Shown here: positions 6,407 through 11,934 of the stretch, piece after piece
How positions within the stretch are numbered: position 1 is the stretch's first letter
Layout of the letters: each line of letters begins with the position of its first letter
Assembly: GCA_026397675.1 (NCBI GenBank)
Contig: JAPLUH010000533.1
Coordinates: 1-11,934 of the forward strand
Length of the DNA: 11,934 nucleotides
Reading direction: 5' to 3'
Source of the DNA: Verrucomicrobiota bacterium
Lineage (GTDB): Bacteria > Verrucomicrobiota > Verrucomicrobiia > Limisphaerales > UBA9464
The notes under the pieces: model-generated
What the model was told of the DNA's origin: nothing
Seen by the model: only the letters and a program-made list of their open reading frames with translations
The model's database searches: none
Translations under genes and position numbers: made by a program

Positions 6407-9400
6407 ATGTTCCAATTCTTAGGGCTAGCTGGTTTTTTGTGGTTCGCGAGCGGGGTGCTGACGCTGCACGCGGCGACGACAGTTAAGATGGGGGCGGTGA
6501 CGCAAATTCGGGGCGCTAAGGATCTGGATCTGGAGGGGGAGATTCTTTACGCGATTAATTTTAGTGCGGACGACGGTCCCAGGAAAGTTCGAGGAATCAC
6601 TTTTCTCCCAGACACCCAAAAGATCGTGGGTGCTACGTTGGTGGGTCCTCAGCAAGTCACCTCCTGGCAAACGAAGCCGGAGTTTGGTGGCAGCGTGGAT
6701 GACGTCCAACTTGCAGAGATTTTCAGCGACATTCGGTGGGCCGTAGCGGGATCGGGTGAGCGATTGCGAGCGAGCCTCACGGTCGTGGCGGGTGAGCAGT
6801 ATAAGCTGCAAATTCTTATTTCAGGGAATAGCCCAGAGGACCGTCGCTGGGATATTCGGGTCGGTGGAAGCGACGCCGTTGACGAGATGACATCCTTAGG
6901 AGTCGCCCCAGGTCAGGCTTATTTCCCCAATCGAGCGACGCTCTACACCTGCGAAATCACCGCTACTTCAGGGGTCCTCGTTGTTGAGATGGGGAATTTA
7001 TTTGGAACAGTCGACGGGGGCGACCGGAACCCGATCTGGCAAGCGCTGACCCTCGAACGGATCACCGTGCCGCCAGCGCCACAGGACATCTTGCTAGAGC
7101 CCGCGGAGTTCTCACTCCCGCAGCCCGAGCGGATCGGACGGTTGCGTGTTGTCGACGGTAAACCCAACGCAACGCACGACCTCATGTGGGTGGCCGGCGA
7201 GGGAGATGCAGACAATGCCAAGTTCGTGATTTCCGGTGGAGCGGTTCTCCCTGGGCTTTTCGATTTTTCAAAACTTCCGCCCGGATCACTCTTTTCCATC
7301 CGGGTACGCGCCACCGATTCGGCGGATGCGAAGCGGTTCTTGGAGAAAGCCATCAGGATCAAGCTCACCGAACCGCATGCACCGAGCGGGCTTCGGTTAG
7401 ATGCGACCTCCGTGTCTGCGTCGGCACGGATCGGTGAGCGGGTGGCACGGGTTGTGGTCGAGGATGTTAATTCATACGATACCCACTCGGTGGTCTTAGC
7501 CAAGGGCGTCGGAGACGTGGACAACGCCTTCTTCGAGGTGGTCGCTGGTGATGTGCGGTTAATGAAACCCCTGCCTGCAGGACAACTGTCTGAGAGGTTT
7601 CGACTGCGGGCGACAGACAATACGGGACGCTGGATTGAGCAGGCCTTTGAGCTATCCGTGATGCCGCCGAGGGTCCGGATCACGGAGATCCAGGCGAACG
7701 AGATAGGCGGGGTGCCCGATGAGACTTCAGTTCTGCGAGAATGGATCGAGATCCACAACGAACTTCCGCAGTACGTAGATCTCTCGGGTTGGGCGTTGTC
7801 GAATGACCAAAAGGACCCGGGCCAATGGAAGTTTCCTCCGACGACACTGGCACCGGGGGAGTTTCTCGTAATTCTGGCCGATGGCCTTGGGACCTCACCG
7901 GCCGGTTCAAAACTACTGCACACAACGTTCTCCATTTCCTCAGAGGGGGAGTGGGTGGGATTGTTTAGGCCGGGGTTTTCGGTTCTAGCGAGTGAACTAA
8001 AATTCCCACGGCAGTTCCCCGGTGTCTCCTATGGTCAGGGAGCCGACGGTGGCCTCGGCTATCTCAAGGTTCCGACGCCGGGGGCAGCCAATGGTGCGAG
8101 GACCGGTGGCGGTGAAAACCCGGTTGGCTTCAGTCGCGATCATGGGTTTTTCACCGAGACGTTTACAGTGGAGCTGACGGCGGCCCTGCCAGGGTCGGTC
8201 ATCCGGTACACGCTCGACGGTACAGCCCCGACGGCTTCTACGGGCAGTCTCTACGAGGGGCCAATTACCGTGACCCCAAATACCTCCGGGATCGTGCGGG
8301 GAACCCGAGTCGTTCGTGCAATTGCGGTGCATTCTGCAGCGGCGTATTCACCGGTGGGAACGCGAACATACCTCTTCGTTAACGGGATTACTGGTCCGGC
8401 CACCGATGGGATCGTGGGTCAAACACGGTTGCTACCGAGTATTACGAAGCATGCGACTTACGGGCCATTGCTCGACGATGCCTTTTTGGCCTTGCCCGCG
8501 GTTTCGGTAGTTATGGGCACTGGGCCCTCCACGACTGAGCGGCTGGCGTCGGTCGAGTTGCTGGATCCGGAGAATCGCGAGCCAGGCTTCCAGATTGATT
8601 GCGGCGTGGCGGCAACCGGAACAACGAGTCTGGGTTCTCCAAAACTGAGTATGTCGGCACGATTTCGGACCAAGTACGGACCGGCCAAGTTGCGCTATCC
8701 CGTGTTTGCTCGGGGATCGAGGTTTTCGGCCGGGGCGGCGACGGAGTTCAACGAACTGCGTTTGAGAAGTCATTCTCATGACACGTTCTACTGGCTGGGT
8801 ACGAAGGAAAATCCACCGGTGCCCTACGGGAGCCCTTCGGTGACCCGCAGTGGAGATGCGCAGCTGGCGCGAAATCCTTGGATTGATGAGATGCAGTTGG
8901 CCATGGGCCAGCCCGGAAAGCATGGGCGCCAGGTACACCTTTTCCTCAACGGATCCTACCATGGCATTTATCACATCCATGAACATCCGGATGAGGATTT
9001 CATGGCCAGTTACTATCCCGGGCCGCGTGAGGATTTTCATTTTTCCGGCGGTGCGACGACCGGTAGCGACCACGGTCGCGGCGATCACTGGCGTGTGGCC
9101 TGGAGCAGTCTCAAATCTAGCCTCAATAGTTATCCTCAGGCGAAACGGTGGATCGATATCACAAATCTTTGTGACTCCATGGTGCTCAGTTTTTATGCCG
9201 GGAATGACTGGGATTGGTCGGCTCAGCATAACTGGGCTGCTGCCGGACCCCGCTTGGCCGATCGCGGTGGCTGGAAATTCTTTCAGCAGGATTCGGACAT
9301 TACGTTGCAAGACGTGGCTGCCGATTGCACCGATCAAGACGTTCCTGACGGCATCTTTACCGCGCTGATGCGGCAGTCGGACTTTCGAGTGCTTTTTCGC

Positions 9401-11290
9401 GATCGACTCTACCGGCATTGTTTTGGTGACGGGGTACTGACTCCTGCCCGGGCCAGCGCGGCCTACAATAGCTGGATGGAGGAGCTTCGGTTGCCAATCG
9501 TGGCTGAAACGGCTCGCTGGCAGCCTTCGAGCAGCGTTGCCGCGTTGCCTTGGGATCGTGATCAGGAATGGGCCAACGAGTGGCGCTATCTTCGGGAAAC
9601 GTATTTTCCGGCTCGCACGGCCCGCCTCATCCAACAAGTCCGCAAGCGGAGTGGATGGTGGCCTGCGGATCCACCGATTCTCTCAGCGAGCCCGGGTCCG
9701 GTTCCCGCAGGTCAACGGGTCGGGTTCACAAGCCCCGTCGGGAAGGTTTATTTCACCATCGATGGATCCGATCCGCGCGTTTCTGGAGGCGGCATCGCGG
9801 CCGGGGTTCTAACTCAGCCAGTGGCGATTGATCGTCCGACGTTGCTCAGAGCGCGCGTCTACACGGGGACGGATTGGTCGGCGATTGTGGAGTCCTACTT
9901 TGTTCCGGAAGGGATGGCCCAAGCCTCCTCAACGAACCTCATACTGTCCGAAATTCAATACCATCCGCGTGAGGTCGCAGACACGGAGTTCCTGGAGTTT
10001 CTGAACACATCTGGGGCGACGGTCGATCTTTCCGACGTGGTGGTGACGAACGCTGTGTTTTATCGCTTCCCTAAAGCCACGCTATTGGGTGCAGGAGAGC
10101 GGTTGGTACTGGCAAAAGACCTGGTTGCCTTCAATGCCCGGTATGGGGCGACGACCTCGCCCTATTACCGTGCCGGTGTCCGGGTGCTAGGCCCGTGGAT
10201 CGGGACGTTGTCGAATGCGGGCGAACGGATTGAGGTGCTCGCGGCCGACGGGGCCACTGCCTTTACTTGTGTCTACGGTACCGACGGAGGATGGCCCAAC
10301 CGGGCGGATGGAGGCGGCAGCAGCCTCGAACTGCTCGACCCTGTGAGTGCACCGTCTTCAGAGGGTGCGAGGAGTGCGTGGTTGGGAGATCCCAAGAGGT
10401 GGCGGGCCAGCGCGGAGTTTCACGGTTCTCCCGGCTCAGCCGGAGGGGGTCAGGACCGTCGAGTGGTCTTGAACGAAGTTTTGGCGGCTCCTGCGATCGG
10501 GGGAGAAGATTTCATCGAGTTAATCAACACCAGCGAGGACGTCGTTGATATCACTGGTTGGTACCTGAGCGATTCTTCGGCCGACTACCGGAAGTATCTT
10601 TTTCCGGCGACAGTGCTGGGCCCTAGGGCGCGGTTCATGCTCGGAGAGAAGCAGTTTAACAATCCAGCCAACGCGGCGGTGCGCGTGCCCTTCGCGCTGG
10701 ATCGGTCGGGGGACGACGTCTTCTTGGTTCAAGCCGATCGCGACGGGACGCTGCGGGCATTTGTGGATTGGGTCGACCTGGGGCCGAGCCAGCTCGGTAT
10801 TAGTTGGGGACGATTTCCTGATGGAACTGGTCCATGGCGCTGGATCGAAGGGCCAACGCCGGGCCTGACGAATGGGCTCCCTGTTGCCGGCTACGAGGCA
10901 TGGGCGGCCGCCACGTTCAGGCGCGGCTTTACCCCAGAACGTATCTTACCGGGGGCAGATGCGGACGGCGACGGCATAGACAATTTCACGGTTTATGCAT
11001 TTGTGCTTCAGCCCGAGAGCAGCGGACCCCGGCCTTTAGAGGTGATTTCAGGTGTCGAAACCCAAGGGATGATTCTGGCGTACCGCATTCGGACTGCGGC
11101 GACGGACTTGGCTTATCGACTCGAGCTTTCAACCGATCTGCACACTTGGATCGATGCCGGTGGCGAGGTCAGCGAGGTGTCGCGGGCTGCGCAGTCGGAT
11201 GGGTCGACTCGGGTCGTGGCCCGGTTGGGAACCGCGGTGGATGGCTCTGCAACGGCTCGATTTGTCCGAGTCAGTGCGCGATTGAGATAG
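6407..11290 (+). CDS. Large secreted multidomain CotH-type protein with cadherin-like, lamin-tail and chitobiase-C-terminal domains
   Basis: This 1627-residue exoprotein starts with a signal peptide (residues 1-23, MFQFLGLAGFLWFASGVLTLHAA). Modules in order: an unassigned beta-rich region (24-220); two cadherin-like repeats (about 222-320 and 324-419), each with the GxGDxDNxxF and RATD motifs; a lamin-tail domain (422-562, with EWIEIHNE and DLSGWALSND); a chitobiase/hexosaminidase C-terminal-like domain (572-657, IRYTLDGTAPT); a CotH kinase-like domain (about 690-1080); a second chitobiase-type domain (1086-1165, VYFTIDGSDPR); two more lamin-tail domains (1176-1296 and 1352-1490, DFIELINTSEDVVDITGWYLSD); DADGDGIDN (1518-1526), a calcium-loop-like stretch; and a beta-rich tail with LELSTDLHTW. 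In the CotH part, RNPWIDEMQLA, GIYHIHEH and WKFFQQDSD (Asp962, Asp964) match the family pattern, the last being the DxD expected at the metal site. Bacillus CotH phosphorylates spore coat proteins; here the substrate is unknown and a surface or extracellular role is inferred. No Shine-Dalgarno precedes the start. Confidence 0.9.
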   Translation: MFQFLGLAGFLWFASGVLTLHAATTVKMGAVTQIRGAKDLDLEGEILYAINFSADDGPRKVRGITFLPDTQKIVGATLVGPQQVTSWQTKPEFGGSVDDVQLAEIFSDIRWAVAGSGERLRASLTVVAGEQYKLQILISGNSPEDRRWDIRVGGSDAVDEMTSLGVAPGQAYFPNRATLYTCEITATSGVLVVEMGNLFGTVDGGDRNPIWQALTLERITVPPAPQDILLEPAEFSLPQPERIGRLRVVDGKPNATHDLMWVAGEGDADNAKFVISGGAVLPGLFDFSKLPPGSLFSIRVRATDSADAKRFLEKAIRIKLTEPHAPSGLRLDATSVSASARIGERVARVVVEDVNSYDTHSVVLAKGVGDVDNAFFEVVAGDVRLMKPLPAGQLSERFRLRATDNTGRWIEQAFELSVMPPRVRITEIQANEIGGVPDETSVLREWIEIHNELPQYVDLSGWALSNDQKDPGQWKFPPTTLAPGEFLVILADGLGTSPAGSKLLHTTFSISSEGEWVGLFRPGFSVLASELKFPRQFPGVSYGQGADGGLGYLKVPTPGAANGARTGGGENPVGFSRDHGFFTETFTVELTAALPGSVIRYTLDGTAPTASTGSLYEGPITVTPNTSGIVRGTRVVRAIAVHSAAAYSPVGTRTYLFVNGITGPATDGIVGQTRLLPSITKHATYGPLLDDAFLALPAVSVVMGTGPSTTERLASVELLDPENREPGFQIDCGVAATGTTSLGSPKLSMSARFRTKYGPAKLRYPVFARGSRFSAGAATEFNELRLRSHSHDTFYWLGTKENPPVPYGSPSVTRSGDAQLARNPWIDEMQLAMGQPGKHGRQVHLFLNGSYHGIYHIHEHPDEDFMASYYPGPREDFHFSGGATTGSDHGRGDHWRVAWSSLKSSLNSYPQAKRWIDITNLCDSMVLSFYAGNDWDWSAQHNWAAAGPRLADRGGWKFFQQDSDITLQDVAADCTDQDVPDGIFTALMRQSDFRVLFRDRLYRHCFGDGVLTPARASAAYNSWMEELRLPIVAETARWQPSSSVAALPWDRDQEWANEWRYLRETYFPARTARLIQQVRKRSGWWPADPPILSASPGPVPAGQRVGFTSPVGKVYFTIDGSDPRVSGGGIAAGVLTQPVAIDRPTLLRARVYTGTDWSAIVESYFVPEGMAQASSTNLILSEIQYHPREVADTEFLEFLNTSGATVDLSDVVVTNAVFYRFPKATLLGAGERLVLAKDLVAFNARYGATTSPYYRAGVRVLGPWIGTLSNAGERIEVLAADGATAFTCVYGTDGGWPNRADGGGSSLELLDPVSAPSSEGARSAWLGDPKRWRASAEFHGSPGSAGGGQDRRVVLNEVLAAPAIGGEDFIELINTSEDVVDITGWYLSDSSADYRKYLFPATVLGPRARFMLGEKQFNNPANAAVRVPFALDRSGDDVFLVQADRDGTLRAFVDWVDLGPSQLGISWGRFPDGTGPWRWIEGPTPGLTNGLPVAGYEAWAAATFRRGFTPERILPGADADGDGIDNFTVYAFVLQPESSGPRPLEVISGVETQGMILAYRIRTAATDLAYRLELSTDLHTWIDAGGEVSEVSRAAQSDGSTRVVARLGTAVDGSATARFVRVSARLR

Positions 11291-11349
11291 GTGCTCGGGC
11301 CGTGAACCCATCTCTGTTTACGAGGAGTGGGGGAATGCGATAACCGGGG

Positions 11350-11385
11350 TCAGCCAACGTTTCTGGACCGTTTTCGGTCGGCTGA
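11350..11385. other. Composite stem-loop downstream of the CotH-type gene
   Basis: TCAGCC (11350-11355) pairs with GGCTGA (11380-11385). Inside it GACCG (11366-11370) and CGGTC (11375-11379) close on a TTTT tetraloop. The two stems meet directly on the right side, and a 10-base bulge separates them on the left. It lies about 60 bases past the stop of the large exoprotein. No T-run follows, so it is not a standard intrinsic terminator; it could stabilise the 3' end of the transcript. Confidence 0.3.
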
Positions 11386-11497
11386 GGGTTGGAATGGAAG
11401 ATTTAGGCTCTTCCCATGGTCTTGCTCTTCGCGGAGAGGTTTTCGTCGCTGGCTTGTTCGGTGGGCAATCGCGTCTCGCTGGCCTCGTTAATTGAGC

Positions 11498-11519
11498 AGC
11501 CCCCGAAACAGAGGCTTTT
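11498..11519 (+). terminator. Very weak terminator-like element between convergent genes
   Basis: AGCC (11498-11501) can pair with GGCT (11513-11516), followed by TTTT (11516-11519), in the gap between the convergent CotH-type and ABC transporter genes. Only four base pairs support it. The rest of 11291-11552 shows no credible gene. Confidence 0.15.
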
Positions 11520-11552
11520 GGACCGTCACCTCATTCACCCCATTCAGGATCA

Positions 11553-11934
11553 TCACGTCGCCAAATGACATGCAGCCCAGTGTCCGGATCCGAGTTCACG
11601 CAGCGGTGGGACTTCAGTTTTGCAGCGCGCTTCGGCGACCGGACAACGCGGATGAAATGGGCAACCGCCGGGCGGATGAATCGGTGAGGGGACATCGCCG
11701 GCCAGAAGAATGCGCTGACGCTTGGAATCGGGATCGACGACGGGAACGGCCGAGAGCAACGCCTGGGTGTAGGGATGTTTCGGCGCGCGACAGACTTCCT
11801 TGGCCTCTCCGGATTCGACGATGCGCCCCAGATACATCACGAGGATGCGGCGGCTGATGTGTTTCACCACCGCGAGATCGTGCGCGACGAACAAATACGC
11901 GATGCCGTGCTCGCGCTGAAGGTCCTGGAGCAGG
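11553..11934 (-). CDS. Oligopeptide/dipeptide ABC transporter ATP-binding protein (partial, C-terminal 127 codons)
   Basis: The minus strand is open from the window edge to a TGA at 11553-11555. The visible part is the end of an ATPase that powers peptide import (OppD/OppF or DppD/DppF type), acting on the cytoplasmic face of the inner membrane. It begins LLQDLQREHGIAYLFVAHDLAVVKHI, which includes the switch (H-loop) histidine in VAHDL. It continues with VMYLGRIVESG and then the oligopeptide-transporter C-terminal extension (KHPYTQALLSAVPVVDP, then AGDVPSPIHPPGGCPFHPRC). Cysteines in the pattern C-x5-C-x6-C, plus a fourth near the end (WAAC), match the cluster that binds an iron-sulfur centre in some OppD/DppD proteins. 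Walker A, the signature motif and Walker B lie outside the window. The TTG at 11894 is internal, not a start. Whether it is the D or F subunit cannot be decided from this fragment. Confidence 0.93.
   Translation of the reverse strand, partial: LLQDLQREHGIAYLFVAHDLAVVKHISRRILVMYLGRIVESGEAKEVCRAPKHPYTQALLSAVPVVDPDSKRQRILLAGDVPSPIHPPGGCPFHPRCPVAEARCKTEVPPLRELGSGHWAACHLAT

Noticed and set aside
8432..9637. A 401-codon minus-strand open frame inside the CotH-type gene
   Set aside because: It is antisense to the conserved CotH core. High GC produces long shadow frames, and the product has no recognisable domain.
11492..11857. A 121-codon plus-strand frame at the right edge
   Set aside because: It is antisense to the clearly recognisable oligopeptide transporter ATPase C-terminus.

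Overview
The window looks like chromosomal DNA from a member of the Verrucomicrobiota (PVC group). The grounds are indirect but agree with each other. There is an arylsulfatase with a signal peptide, and a prepilin-like protein of the H-X9-DG type that is abundant in Verrucomicrobia and Planctomycetes. There is also a very large secreted protein combining cadherin-like, lamin-tail, chitobiase-C-terminal and CotH modules, ending in a DADGDGIDN stretch and a carbohydrate-binding-like tail typical of verrucomicrobial exoproteins. Shine-Dalgarno sequences are mostly weak or absent. No RNA gene, CRISPR array, transposase or integrase is visible. This is inference from content; no database was searched.

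Layout from left to right. Positions 1-1062 (minus) hold the N-terminal 354 codons of a putative Na+/H+ antiporter that runs off the left edge. A short divergent intergenic region carries three adjacent dyad symmetries. It is followed by an arylsulfatase (1185-2603, plus) and a chromate-transporter-family protein, ChrA (2600-3895, plus), whose GTG start overlaps the sulfatase stop codon. Next is a prepilin-like H-X9-DG protein (3993-4739, plus) that unexpectedly contains a CXXCH motif. An AT-rich island (about 4985-6240) contains one complete flagellin gene (5000-6169, minus) and its leader. Then comes a 1627-residue CotH-type multidomain exoprotein (6407-11290, plus). The right edge has the C-terminal part of an oligopeptide/dipeptide ABC transporter ATPase (11553-11934, minus).

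How the genes may work together. The sulfatase and ChrA homologue overlap by 4 bp and are very probably co-translated. Sulfatase action releases sulfate, and CHR-family transporters move chromate, a sulfate analogue, so a sulfate-related role for the pair is a reasonable hypothesis. The other genes look like independent units. The flagellin stands out because its base composition is far lower in GC than everything around it and no other flagellar gene is present. No gene-free stretch exceeds 300 bases; the larger gaps (4740-4999, 6170-6406, 11291-11552) hold only candidate hairpins or dyads and no convincing gene.
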